DNA from: Chryseobacterium sp. MA9
Lineage (GTDB): Bacteria > Bacteroidota > Bacteroidia > Flavobacteriales > Weeksellaceae
Assembly: GCF_024399315.1 (NCBI RefSeq)
Contig: NZ_CP075170.1
Coordinates: 496,001 to 560,000 of the forward strand
DNA: 64,000 bases
Reading direction: 5' to 3'
Below are positions 26,203 through 34,672 of this stretch, piece by piece; within the stretch, counting starts at the first letter, position 1; each line of letters opens with the position of its first letter. Made by a program: the position numbers and the translations under genes. The notes under the pieces were generated by a model. The model did no database searches. It was given only the letters and a program-made list of their open reading frames with translations, and was not told the origin of the DNA.

Positions 26203-26812
26203 ATATGTGCAAAACTGATCTATATCTCCTGCACTAGTGCAAAAGACGGTTAATAATAGTGTCTGTACAAGTCAATGTTTTTTTAATGGGCAGGAACGAT
26301 TGAAAATAAATTTTTATCATTGAAGTTTTCAGGTCTTTTGTGTTTTATATTTTTTGATTGTGTAAAAATAGTGAAATTATGGAGATAAATCAGTATCTTA
26401 AAATCTGTTTTGTACAAGTTTTATCCCGGTTTGTTGACGATAGGGTACATAAAATTTTCCGAAACATTATAATACCTCAACAATAGGTGATAAATTTATA
26501 CCTGATTCATTTTTAAATTCCTTCTATAAATCTCAGTGCTGTACCGAACTTGTGATTGGTTTTAGGATTTTACAAATAATAAATATTTATGCTTTTGTAT
26601 TTTTTTAAGAGTTGCTGATGAATAGTTTTTAGTTTTATTTAATTGATTTTTGTAGTAAAAGTTTGACAAAAAACTGAGGTTAATTCTACATAATATCTTT
26701 GTCAGGGCTTATGAATATTCATATTTTTGCAAAAATATTTTCACAACGATTAAAGAAGATTTATTGTATAAATAATGATTCTAAGAACACAAACGGTTTT
26801 ATCTCAAAAAAC

Positions 26813-26848
26813 AAAAGAGGCTGCATCAAAAGTAACGCCTCTTTTTTA
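26813..26848 (+). terminator. Hairpin terminator, orphan on the plus strand
   Basis: AAAAGAGGC (26813-26821) pairs with GCCTCTTTT (26837-26845), followed by TT. No plus-strand gene is known upstream, so it either ends an unseen small transcript or is a dispersed repeat. Confidence 0.6.
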
Positions 26849-26883
26849 ATTGTCATATTTCAGAAATCTCATTTTTAAACATA

Positions 26884-26910
26884 CAAAAACCTCCCATAGA
26901 TACGGGAGGT
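26884..26910 (-). terminator. Terminator of the DUF1349 gene
   Basis: ACCTCCC (26889-26895) pairs with GGGAGGT (26904-26910), with a T run on the minus strand. It lies 39 bases after the DUF1349 stop. Confidence 0.8.
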
Positions 26911-26948
26911 GAATTAAACTGATTGTATATTGAAGTATAATTCAATCA

Positions 26949-27596
26949 TTATTTATGAGTTTCAAGCCATTTCAGCCTGCGCTCATCAGGTAGATGCCTT
27001 ACTTTAAAGTTCTCAAAAAGAGCATTGAAACCCTGTCCGTCAGGGCAGGCGGCTATTAAACCAACCATTACCGGAGTATTATCCTGAAGTGGAGCATTCC
27101 GCATCATGATATAGTTTTTATCATCAAAAGAATAAAATATTTCCACAGCATCAAGCCTTCTCACAGCTTTTATCCATACTGCGGGAGGTATTTTCTCTAA
27201 TGTTATAACACTCCAGTCACTTTTGTTGTGAGTAACTACGGTGCTGAGGTTATACTTGCCGTCTACAAATTCCACTCCGGCTTTGATGTAATGCTCTTTG
27301 TCAGTTCTCAGCATAAGACCCATCTGATCAAACCGGGCTTTGTAGCTGCCTGTTATTTTTACTTTTGCTTCAAATTCACCGCCATAAGTGGTGTAATAAA
27401 AGGGAGCATCATCCACCGTAAATCCATAATGTGAAACTCTCCAGTAATCACTCTGCGGAGTCACAAACATCGAAAGGCTGTTGTTTTTGATTTCCCATTT
27501 TTCAGGTTCATTGAACCATGTCATTTTTTCCAGGCTCTGGGCAGAAAATTTTTGAATTAGGAATAGGACACAAAAGCTTAAAATCAATTTCTTCAT
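26949..27596 (-). CDS. Secreted DUF1349 domain protein
   Basis: A signal peptide (residues 1-19, ending FSAQ) precedes a 196-residue DUF1349 domain, a concanavalin-like beta-sandwich. Typical segments are MTWFNEPEKWEIKNNSLSMF, YGGEFEAKVKITGSYKARFD, QMGLMLRTDKEHYIKAGVEF and IGLIAACPDGQGFNALFENF-like residues near the end. Members bind carbohydrate or are of unknown role. The gene is monocistronic with its own terminator, and the divergent LuxR-type regulator starts 88 bases away. Confidence 0.85.
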   Translation of the reverse strand: MKKLILSFCVLFLIQKFSAQSLEKMTWFNEPEKWEIKNNSLSMFVTPQSDYWRVSHYGFTVDDAPFYYTTYGGEFEAKVKITGSYKARFDQMGLMLRTDKEHYIKAGVEFVDGKYNLSTVVTHNKSDWSVITLEKIPPAVWIKAVRRLDAVEIFYSFDDKNYIMMRNAPLQDNTPVMVGLIAACPDGQGFNALFENFKVRHLPDERRLKWLETHK

Positions 27597-27684
27597 TGTC
27601 TTTGGATAAATTCTAAGGGTAAATTATTATTTTAGCAAAAGTATTCTTAAACCTTATTTGCGTCAATACTGATAAATAACCATT

Positions 27685-28422
27685 ATGGAAATCCGTGAAC
27701 AGCTCAGCGATAAATTGCTCGATAACGCTTCCAGAAAATGCATGCTTGATATAGAAGTCTATAAGCAAAGAGCACTTGCGTACTCCCAGATGGAAGGTGC
27801 AATATGTGTATTGAGTGATATGCAGGCGAATAAAAGCTATATTTATAAATCTGCAGCAGCTGGAGAACTTGGGCTGACTATAGGGGAAAATCCCACAGAA
27901 ATAGACTCCATCTGGGAAGAAGAGATGCTGAAAAAGATTCATCCAGACGACCGGCTGAAGAAATATATCCATGAGCTCCGCTTTTTCAAATTACTGGATA
28001 CTATGGAAATGGAACAGCGCACAGAATACAGTGTCGTGTCAAAAATAAGGATGAAAGATAAAAATGAAGAATACCGCTGGGTTAAACACCGCATGTTTTA
28101 CGTGTATTCACCCTCTAATGGAAGACTGAGGCTGGCCCTTTGCCTTTATAATATTGCTTTGGCTTCATCTTTAGTCTCCGATTTTATGATTATCAATACA
28201 ATAAAAGGAGAAGTTGTTGTAAAAGATAAGCTTGATTATAAAAATATTCTGAGCCCAAGAGAATTGGAAGTTTTGAAATTTGTGGGAGAGGGCTATGCCA
28301 GCAAAGAAATTGCTGATATACTTTTCATAAGTATCAATACCGTCAGCAGACACCGTCAGAATATTCTGGAAAAACTAAAAGTAAAAAATTCTACACAAGC
28401 TTTCAAAGACAGTTTTTATTAA
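27685..28422 (+). CDS. LuxR-type regulator with PAS-like N-terminus
   Basis: The 245-residue protein has an N-terminal sensing part of about 150 residues with SYIYKSAAAGELGLTIGENP and a WVKHRMFYVYSPSNGRLRLA region that looks PAS-like. The C-terminal LuxR helix-turn-helix reads LSPRELEVLKFVGEGYASKE and IADILFISINTVSRHRQNIL. There is no receiver phosphorylation site. This family is common in Flavobacteriia as stand-alone regulators, with small-molecule or unknown inputs. It is divergent from the DUF1349 gene. Confidence 0.88.
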   Translation: MEIREQLSDKLLDNASRKCMLDIEVYKQRALAYSQMEGAICVLSDMQANKSYIYKSAAAGELGLTIGENPTEIDSIWEEEMLKKIHPDDRLKKYIHELRFFKLLDTMEMEQRTEYSVVSKIRMKDKNEEYRWVKHRMFYVYSPSNGRLRLALCLYNIALASSLVSDFMIINTIKGEVVVKDKLDYKNILSPRELEVLKFVGEGYASKEIADILFISINTVSRHRQNILEKLKVKNSTQAFKDSFY

Positions 28423-28515
28423 CTACTTAGCTTTAAATATCCGAAAAGCTCACCGTGTTATTTTGTATCTTATGATTAATTTTATACCTTAAATACAGAT
28501 TAGCAAGAAAAACAC

Positions 28516-28878
28516 ATGATGAAAAGAAGTGAAGAAATTACCCGTCAATATTTTACCTTTCTGGACAAACACATTCAGGACGTTATTTCCGGAACTGTTC
28601 AGGATTTTATGGAACTGAACGAAATTGCCGGAAAGCTTGCTGTTTCTCATAAACACCTCACCGATACCATTAAAAAATCAACCGGAGAACACCCCTGTTA
28701 TTTTTATGACGGAAAAATTATAGAACAAGCCAAAGATATGCTCATTAATTCCGATAAATCTGTAGCAGAAATTGCCCGTATTTTTACATACGACCCATCC
28801 AATTTTTCAAAATTTTTCAAAAAAATGACCGGTTTTACTCCCGGAAATTTCAGGAATTCCAAAAAGAACATAATCTGA
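28516..28878 (+). CDS. Stand-alone AraC helix-turn-helix protein (120 aa)
   Basis: This short protein consists almost only of an AraC DNA-binding domain: MELNEIAGKLAVSHKHLTDT is the first helix-turn-helix and KSVAEIARIFTYDPSNFSKF the second, followed by FKKMTGFTPGNF. The N-terminal 35 residues are too few for a sensing domain. Start ATG 28516 has an ATG-ATG pair. Such single-domain AraC proteins (like SoxS or MarA in other phyla) are controlled by their abundance. It is 93 bases downstream of the LuxR-type regulator on the same strand. Confidence 0.88.
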   Translation: MMKRSEEITRQYFTFLDKHIQDVISGTVQDFMELNEIAGKLAVSHKHLTDTIKKSTGEHPCYFYDGKIIEQAKDMLINSDKSVAEIARIFTYDPSNFSKFFKKMTGFTPGNFRNSKKNII

Positions 28879-29299
28879 CTACTTTTTTTGTTTAATATTG
28901 CTGTAGTAGGAGATTTGTGCTGTATTTTGTCTTTGAGTAGGGATTTGGTCGCTCAAATTGTCAGTTTTAAAAAGCTGTTTAGTGAATTAAACTGTTAAAA
29001 TATTGGAGAAATAATCTTTTATAAATGAGCTGTTTGTGAAAAATAATCATATTTTTTTATTATTTATATACTAATGTTGCTTTATTGTTTGATTTTTTTA
29101 CTAAATTTAGGTAAGAAAAAACTAATTAATTCAATAGGAAAAAATGTTAAAAAGATACAGATATAAAAAATAGTTTGATTACCAGATAATAAGAATAAAT
29201 TATTGTGTCTTTAATAATATTTAATCTTAATGCAGGTGTTTAAGCCCTCTAAATAGTTATATATTTGTCTCTTTTAAACCACAACAAACAAGATTAAGG
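28879..29299. other. 421-bp AT-rich gap
   Basis: No gene-like frame is visible on either strand. Apart from the -7 element at 29260-29267 that probably drives the alpha-oxoamine synthase, I see no structure. Confidence 0.6.
29260..29267 (+). promoter_or_regulatory. -7 element TATATTTG for the alpha-oxoamine synthase
   Basis: TATATTTG matches TAnnTTTG exactly and lies 33 bases before ATG 29300. A clear -33 TTG is not present at the ideal distance. Confidence 0.55.
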
Positions 29300-30556
29300 A
29301 TGAGCATCAATTTCACAACAGCAACTATTAAAGACTTTGAGAATATACCAGATAATGATATGGCTCAAAGAGCTGAAATTTTTTATGAATATTTAGACTA
29401 TGTAAAGTCTAATGGACACATGAATTACAGACTGAAGAACACTTCAGGAACCAATGCAATATTGAATGTAAATATTGCAGATCAAAACAGAGAATTTGTT
29501 AGTTTTGTATCAAGTGATTATTTAGGATTTACACAGCATCCAAAAGTAAAACAGGCTGCTATTGAAGGAATCGAAAAATATGGCACAGGCACAGGAGCTA
29601 CTCCTCTCATAGGTGGATATTTTGATTACCACAATGCCTTAGAAAAAAGAATTTCAAGTTTTTTTAAAAGAACAGAAGATGAAGCCGTAGTATTTACTAC
29701 CGGTTATACAGCTAATAGCGCAAGTTTACAGTGTTTAATGCAGAAAGAAGATCTTGCTATTTTAGACATGGCAGTACATGCCAGTGTACACGAAGGATGC
29801 GCTTTTACCAATAAAAAAACATTTCCGCACAATAATTTGGAATCTTTGGAACACATTTTGAAGGTATCTGAAAATCTGTACCGTACGAAACTCGTTATTG
29901 TGGATGGAGTGTATTCCCAGGATGGTGATACCTCCCGTATTAATGAGATCTACAATCTTGTGAAAAAGTATAATGCCTTTCTAATGGTAGACGACGTACA
30001 TGGCGTTGGTATCCTTGGTGAAACAGGCAGAGGTACTTTGGAACAGGCTGGATTATTGGATAAAGTAGACCTCATCACAGGAACATTCAGTAAAACGTTT
30101 GGAAATCTTGGAGGATATGTCATTGCCGATAAAAAATTGGCTGCCTTCATGAGATTCCATTCCCGTCAGCAGATTTTCTCAGCAACAGCTCCACCATCAT
30201 CCGCAGGAATTGTTAAAGCCATTGATTTAATAGACGAAGAACCCATCTGGAGAGAAAAGCTCTGGAGCAACATCAATTATTTCAAAAAAGGACTTGACGA
30301 TCTTGGATTGGATACCGGAGTTACCTGTTCCGCAATTATTCCAGTGAAAATAGGAGATCCCTATGTAACAGGTGAAGTCGGAAAACTACTAATAGAAAAA
30401 GGAATCTATACCAACCCGATTCTTTACCCGGCTGTTCCAAGAAAAGATGCGCGTATCAGGATGAGTGTAACTGCAAGACACGAAAAAGAACACCTCGACA
30501 AAACGCTTAACGCGTTTGATGATATTAATAAAAAATTGCATATTGCAAAAAAATAA
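29300..30556 (+). CDS. Alpha-oxoamine synthase (serine palmitoyltransferase / cysteate acyltransferase-like)
   Basis: This is a 418-residue PLP enzyme of the BioF/KBL/SPT family, with the fold start VSFVSSDYLGFTQHPKVKQA, glycine-rich TGTGATPLIGGYFDYHNALE, cofactor-binding FTTGYTANSASL, DDVHGVGILGETGRG (Asp231, His234) and PLP lysine 265 in GTFSKTFGNLGGY. It condenses an acyl thioester with an amino acid. The long N-terminus (EIFYEYLDYVKSNGHMNYRL) and lack of bio genes argue against biotin synthesis. In flavobacteria the likely roles are serine palmitoyltransferase (sphingolipids) or cysteate acyltransferase (capnine sulfonolipids). Sequence alone does not separate them. A TetR gene follows 5 bases later. 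Confidence 0.88.
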   Translation: MSINFTTATIKDFENIPDNDMAQRAEIFYEYLDYVKSNGHMNYRLKNTSGTNAILNVNIADQNREFVSFVSSDYLGFTQHPKVKQAAIEGIEKYGTGTGATPLIGGYFDYHNALEKRISSFFKRTEDEAVVFTTGYTANSASLQCLMQKEDLAILDMAVHASVHEGCAFTNKKTFPHNNLESLEHILKVSENLYRTKLVIVDGVYSQDGDTSRINEIYNLVKKYNAFLMVDDVHGVGILGETGRGTLEQAGLLDKVDLITGTFSKTFGNLGGYVIADKKLAAFMRFHSRQQIFSATAPPSSAGIVKAIDLIDEEPIWREKLWSNINYFKKGLDDLGLDTGVTCSAIIPVKIGDPYVTGEVGKLLIEKGIYTNPILYPAVPRKDARIRMSVTARHEKEHLDKTLNAFDDINKKLHIAKK

Positions 30557-30561
30557 TAATT

Positions 30562-31194
30562 ATGCCTAGAAAAGTAGTGCAGGGCCCCATTAGGGACAAA
30601 GAAAAAACAAAACAAAAACTGCTTGCTGCAGTTGGTAAAATTTTAAGAGTAAAAGGATACTCCGGACTAAAAGTAAGTAAAATTGCCGCAGTGGCCGGAT
30701 TTGATAAAAAATTGATCTATGAGTACTTTGGAAGTACTGATAAGCTGATTGATGAATATATCAAATCTCAGGATTACTGGAGCCAGGTCAACCAGGACGT
30801 TGATATGGATTTCTCTGACGGAGGGCATGAACTTACTAAAATGGTTGTACTCAACCAGTTCGAAAACCTGAAGAAGAATAAAGAACTTCAGAAGATTATC
30901 CTATGGGAGCTTTCAGAAAGTAAACCTATTCTTAAAAAATTAGTTGAACAACGTGAAGAAGTAGGAGAGGTTTTATTTGGGAATATCTCAGATCCTTATT
31001 TTGGCGAAGGTGTAGCTACAAGACACAGAGCAATTATGGCTTTGATTGTTTCCGGAGCTTACTATCTTAACCTTTATACAGGATATAACGCAAACAAGTT
31101 CTGCGGTATTGACCTGAAAACAGAAGAAGGTAGAAAAGAGATTGAAGGCGCTATTGTTGAGTTGATTGACTTTGCATACAGTAAAAAAAAGTAG
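30562..31194 (+). CDS. TetR/AcrR family regulator
   Basis: The 210-residue protein has an N-terminal TetR helix-turn-helix: TKQKLLAAVGKILRVKGYSG, then VSKIAAVAGFDKKLIYEYFG. Downstream is a helical ligand domain with a hydrophobic MALIVSGAYYLNLYTGY segment. It starts 5 bases after the alpha-oxoamine synthase stop, so the pair is probably cotranscribed, which suggests lipid-related feedback control. The first residues (MPRKVVQGPIRDKEKTKQKL) are basic, as is usual. The ligand is unknown. Confidence 0.92.
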   Translation: MPRKVVQGPIRDKEKTKQKLLAAVGKILRVKGYSGLKVSKIAAVAGFDKKLIYEYFGSTDKLIDEYIKSQDYWSQVNQDVDMDFSDGGHELTKMVVLNQFENLKKNKELQKIILWELSESKPILKKLVEQREEVGEVLFGNISDPYFGEGVATRHRAIMALIVSGAYYLNLYTGYNANKFCGIDLKTEEGRKEIEGAIVELIDFAYSKKK

Positions 31195-31292
31195 GGATTA
31201 AAAGTTTTCCGATTTAAACAGAAATACGTTTTTTGTTGATATTTGAAAACTTTTAATTTTCAAATTAAAACTATATTTCTTATTTTTGACCA

Positions 31293-32378
31293 ATGGAAAA
31301 TTTTATAGTATCTGCAAGAAAATATCGTCCTCAGGAGTTTGATACGGTTGTAGGACAATCTCATATTACGGATACTTTAGAACATGCAATTGAAGAAAGT
31401 CAATTAGCTCAGGCATTACTTTTTTGTGGTCCTCGTGGTGTGGGTAAAACTACTTGCGCCAGAATTCTTGCAAGAAAGATCAATGAGAAAGATGGCTCGG
31501 TTTCAGAAGATGGCTTTGCTTATAATATCTATGAGCTGGATGCGGCATCCAATAACTCTGTAGATGATATCAGGGAACTGATAGATCAGGTAAGATTTGC
31601 ACCTCAGGTCGGTAAATACAAAGTGTATATTATTGACGAGGTCCATATGCTGTCTTCTGCCGCTTTCAATGCATTCCTTAAAACACTGGAAGAGCCGCCT
31701 GCCCATGCGATCTTTATTTTGGCAACAACGGAGAAACATAAAATTATTCCAACAATTTTATCCCGTTGCCAGATCTATGACTTCAAAAGAATTACGATTG
31801 AAGATATCCAGAGCCACCTTAGAAATATTGCCCAGAAAGAAAATATCCAGTACGAAGATGATGCATTGTACCTGATTGCTCAGAAAGCCGACGGTGCACT
31901 GAGAGATGCGCTTTCTATCTTCGACAGACTTTCTACATTCTCCCAGAAAAATATTACGCTGGCAAAAGCAGCCGAAGTATTGAATATTCTGGATTACGAT
32001 CAATACCTCAATATTGTAGATCTTGCCAAGGAAAACAAAATTCCTGAAGTACTTTTTGCATTCAATGAAATTGTAAAAAAAGGATTTGATCCCCACATTT
32101 TCATTGCCGGATTAGGAAATCATTTCAGAGATTTGATGATGGCGCAGAATACTTCTACTATTGATCTCATTGAAGTGGGAGAGAAGACAAAATCCAAATT
32201 TGTAGAACAGGGGCAGAAGTGGGCCGCCCAGCAGCTGATTGATGGCATTGAAATCTGCAATCATGCAGATATTAATTATAAGAATTCCAAAAACCCAAGA
32301 CTTACGGTTGAAATTGCATTAATGCAGCTGGCTTCACTGACAGCTAATTTAGGCGATACTAAAAAAAAAAGTTCCTGA
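31293..32378 (+). CDS. dnaX: DNA polymerase III gamma/tau, ATPase part (0-frame product)
   Basis: The 361-residue frame contains the clamp-loader AAA+ core: Walker A GPRGVGKTTCARI at 46-58, Walker B IIDEVHML at 113-120, the SRC arginine-finger motif at 157-159, and the collar-type helices to about 350. The four-cysteine zinc module that normally follows Walker A is replaced by a short NEKDGSVSEDGFAYN. The frame ends with KKKSS at a run of ten A. The rest of the protein continues in the -1 frame (32411 onward), so this is either a gamma-like short form or a split by a single missing A. It loads the sliding clamp at replication. Confidence 0.95.
   Translation: MENFIVSARKYRPQEFDTVVGQSHITDTLEHAIEESQLAQALLFCGPRGVGKTTCARILARKINEKDGSVSEDGFAYNIYELDAASNNSVDDIRELIDQVRFAPQVGKYKVYIIDEVHMLSSAAFNAFLKTLEEPPAHAIFILATTEKHKIIPTILSRCQIYDFKRITIEDIQSHLRNIAQKENIQYEDDALYLIAQKADGALRDALSIFDRLSTFSQKNITLAKAAEVLNILDYDQYLNIVDLAKENKIPEVLFAFNEIVKKGFDPHIFIAGLGNHFRDLMMAQNTSTIDLIEVGEKTKSKFVEQGQKWAAQQLIDGIEICNHADINYKNSKNPRLTVEIALMQLASLTANLGDTKKKSS
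32361..32370 (+). other. Run of ten A at the dnaX frame break
   Basis: Ten A follow an ACT codon. The 0-frame stop is 6 bases beyond at 32376-32378. Adding one A, or a -1 slip, joins the AAA+ part to the continuing frame through KFLILAPFLSEKQEVK. Runs of this kind are known sites of transcriptional slippage in dnaX, and also of sequencing error. Confidence 0.6.
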
Positions 32379-32410
32379 TTCTAGCTCCGTTTCTCAGTGA
32401 GAAACAGGAG

Positions 32411-32992
32411 GTGAAGATGCCGGAAAAAGCTCCGGAGAAAAAGGAAGTTAAAGCAGAACAACAACCTGCAGCTTCTCAGACAGTTCAGGAAGTTTCAGTA
32501 ACAAAAACAACCAAGCCGTTGTCAAGGCCGGGAATCTCTTCCGGTTTCAGCATCAATTCTTTCCTTAATAAAGAAGATAAAGTGGAAACAACAGAAAATG
32601 TTGTTGTAAAAACTGAAAACCTTCCCCAAAACCATTTTACAGATACAGATTTGCAGATGGAATGGAAAATTATGCTTAAACAGCTTCAGGTAAAAAATAA
32701 CTTTGTATTTAACGCAGTAAAAACCTTTAAGCTGGAAAAAGCTGAGGAGCACAAAATCAAAGTTTTATTCCCTTCAGATTCTGCCAAAGTAGAATTTGAT
32801 AAAATAAGTGGAGAATTTTTTAATCATTTTAAAAGAAAAATTCAGAATCATATTATAGAGATAGAATACGTCAGAGACGTTGAAAATCTGAAGATTGAGG
32901 TGGTGACGAAGAGAAAGATGTTTGAAAAACTTATCGAAAAAAATCCACTTTTGAAAGATCTTGATGATTTAATGAAGTTTGATTTGACATAA
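32411..32992 (+). CDS. dnaX: DNA polymerase III tau-like C-terminal extension (frame -1 of dnaX)
   Basis: The frame is open from 32363 to 32992 and its residues follow logically from the ATPase part: a Lys/Glu/Pro-rich linker (MPEKAPEKKEVKAEQQPAAS), then a C-terminal domain with DLQMEWKIMLKQLQVKNNFV and IEIEYVRDVENLKIEVVTKR. It has no start features of its own: the GTG at 32411 lacks a convincing ribosome site. It is therefore the tau-type tail of DnaX, which in other bacteria contacts the polymerase and helicase. It is expected to be made only if the A run is slipped, or if the sequence has lost one A. Confidence 0.8.
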   Translation: MKMPEKAPEKKEVKAEQQPAASQTVQEVSVTKTTKPLSRPGISSGFSINSFLNKEDKVETTENVVVKTENLPQNHFTDTDLQMEWKIMLKQLQVKNNFVFNAVKTFKLEKAEEHKIKVLFPSDSAKVEFDKISGEFFNHFKRKIQNHIIEIEYVRDVENLKIEVVTKRKMFEKLIEKNPLLKDLDDLMKFDLT

Positions 32993-33392
32993 TTTTTATA
33001 TATTTGTCAAATATTTCTGTCGAAAATAAGTTTTTGACAAAAACAAATTACAACCAGAAACGCTAAAACAAAGACATTTCCAGAATAAAATGGAAAAACA
33101 GACTAACACATATCTGTCTTTTTTTGCACCCGCTAATTACTTTTTTAGCGGTTATTTTAGTTTTTCTGCTTCTTATTATAGAAATTTCAGAACGTATTAC
33201 CGATTTTATTGGTACTGTTAACTGAATTTCTTTCCAAAAAATACAGGAGAAGTAGAGCCCTATTATTTTCCTGATTCCTTTAAACAATTTTGAACGGCAT
33301 TTTTTGAAAAGAATTATAAATTAAATTTTATAATCCAAAGGGCTATTGCTGTCAACGAAAAAAATTATATAAAAAACAATAAAATTTAGAAT
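32993..33392. other. 400-bp gap after dnaX
   Basis: Contains a terminator near 33130 and a weaker TTTGTCAAA/TTTTTGACAAA pairing near 33002-33043. No gene is supported; a 74-codon minus-strand frame overlaps the hairpins and has no motif. Confidence 0.6.
33130..33156 (+). terminator. Terminator downstream of dnaX
   Basis: CCGCTAA (33130-33136) pairs with TTAGCGG (33145-33151), followed by TTATTTTAGTTTTT. Confidence 0.65.
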
Positions 33393-34475
33393 ATGAATTT
33401 AAATGATTTGAAAAATGAGTGGATCAATGGGCTTACACAACCTCTAATGATCGCGGGACCATGTAGTGCGGAAAGTGAAGCTCAAATGCTGGAAACCGCT
33501 AGGAGAATTAAAGAGTCCAATGCCAATGTATCGGTTTTCCGTGCAGGAATCTGGAAGCCCCGTACCAAACCAAACGGTTTTGAAGGAGTAGGAGTGATTG
33601 GTTTGAACTGGCTAAAAAAAGTAAAAGAAGAGTACGGTTTTAAAACAGCTACTGAGGTAGCAAATGCACACCACGTATTTGCCGCTCTGGAAGCAGATGT
33701 AGATGTTCTTTGGATTGGAGCACGTTCTACAGTGAATCCATTTACAGTACAGGAAATTGCAATGGCTTTAAGAGGAACAGATAAGCCTGTATTCGTGAAA
33801 AATCCTGTGAATCCGGATCTTGCATTATGGATCGGAGCATTGGAAAGGCTTTTAGGTCAGGATATTAAAAACCTGGGAGTAATCCACAGAGGATTTTCAA
33901 CATATCAGAAAACAAAATACAGAAATAACCCGAACTGGCAGATTGCCCTTGATTTCAAGAGCCAGTTTCCAAATATTCCAATGCTGATTGACCCGTCACA
34001 CATCTGCGGAAACAGAACAGGTCTTGCTGATATTACACAGGAAGCTCTTAACGTAGGATACCAGGGTGCTATCATTGAATCGCACTGCAATCCGGATGAA
34101 GCCTGGAGTGATGCTTCCCAGCAGATTACTCCTGAAGTTCTTGCAGACCTTATTGGTAATCTGAAAGTAAGAAGCTCTAATCTTGCAGGATTTGAAGGGG
34201 AGATGGGAAGACACAGAACTTTAATCTCAGACCTTGACTTCCAGTTAATTGAACTTCTTTCTCAAAGAATGAAAATTTCTGAAAAGATTGGTAAACTTAA
34301 AAAGGAAAACGACATTGCGATCTTCCAGCCTGAACGTTGGAAGGTAATTACGGAATACGCAAATCAGAAAGCGAAAGAAACCGGAATGTCTCAGGAATTT
34401 ATTGAAAAAGTCTTCAAAGCAATTCACGAAGAATCTATTGAAGTTCAGAATAGCATTATGATCGATAAGAGATAA
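33393..34475 (+). CDS. Bifunctional DAHP synthase / type II chorismate mutase
   Basis: Residues 1-260 are a class I-beta DAHP synthase: LMIAGPCSAESEAQML, FRAGIWKPRTKPNGFEGVG, DVLWIGARSTVNPFTVQEIA, VFVKNPVNPDLALWIGALER, then IDPSHICGNR and IESHCNPDEAWSDA with the metal-binding His, Glu and Asp. Residues 270-360 are an AroQ-type chorismate mutase (LDFQLIELLSQRMKISEKIG, then FIEKVFKAIHEESIEVQ). The fusion opens the shikimate pathway (PEP plus erythrose-4-phosphate) and adds mutase activity for Phe/Tyr synthesis, allowing prephenate or chorismate feedback. This order is typical of Bacteroidetes. It is cytoplasmic and stands alone here. Confidence 0.96.
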   Translation: MNLNDLKNEWINGLTQPLMIAGPCSAESEAQMLETARRIKESNANVSVFRAGIWKPRTKPNGFEGVGVIGLNWLKKVKEEYGFKTATEVANAHHVFAALEADVDVLWIGARSTVNPFTVQEIAMALRGTDKPVFVKNPVNPDLALWIGALERLLGQDIKNLGVIHRGFSTYQKTKYRNNPNWQIALDFKSQFPNIPMLIDPSHICGNRTGLADITQEALNVGYQGAIIESHCNPDEAWSDASQQITPEVLADLIGNLKVRSSNLAGFEGEMGRHRTLISDLDFQLIELLSQRMKISEKIGKLKKENDIAIFQPERWKVITEYANQKAKETGMSQEFIEKVFKAIHEESIEVQNSIMIDKR

Positions 34476-34569
34476 ACTGCAGATAACGGGTAAGAGAATT
34501 AGGATTTAGCACAAGCAGAATTTGATTTAATTCCTGAAAACGATTACCTATTTGCGGCAAAAAATATTT

Positions 34570-34646
34570 ATTAGGGCTTAGACCTCAGGATTTAGACGAA
34601 TTGAAACATGTGTTTTTAACCTATTTCCTGAATGCTAAGCCCTAAT
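34570..34646. repeat. 12-bp inverted repeat just upstream of the rsgA promoter
   Basis: ATTAGGGCTTAG (34570-34581) is the exact reverse complement of CTAAGCCCTAAT (34635-34646), with further imperfect pairing (ACCTCAGG against CCTGAATG) towards the centre. The right arm ends 4 bases before the -7 element. Confidence 0.6.
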
Positions 34647-34650
34647 TCCT

Positions 34651-34658
34651 TATATTTG
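34651..34658 (+). promoter_or_regulatory. -7 element TATATTTG for rsgA
   Basis: Exact TAnnTTTG match 15 bases before ATG 34673, implying an almost leaderless transcript. Confidence 0.55.
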
Positions 34659-34672
34659 CACCAGTATTATCT

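Larger units (their letters stand above)
26203..26948. other. 746-bp AT-rich intergenic region
   Basis: I found no convincing gene. Two frames of 35 and about 56 codons exist (around 26380 and 26710), but the second runs through a terminator hairpin and both have poor composition. The region holds the promoter of the sensor-kinase operon on the minus strand and two terminators at its right end. Confidence 0.6.

Noticed and set aside
26380..26490. 35-codon frame and a second of about 56 codons near 26710
   Set aside because: Poor composition, and the second reads through a terminator stem.
29300..30556. Assignment as biotin enzyme BioF
   Set aside because: No bio genes nearby, and the N-terminal extension is unlike typical BioF; kept as alpha-oxoamine synthase.
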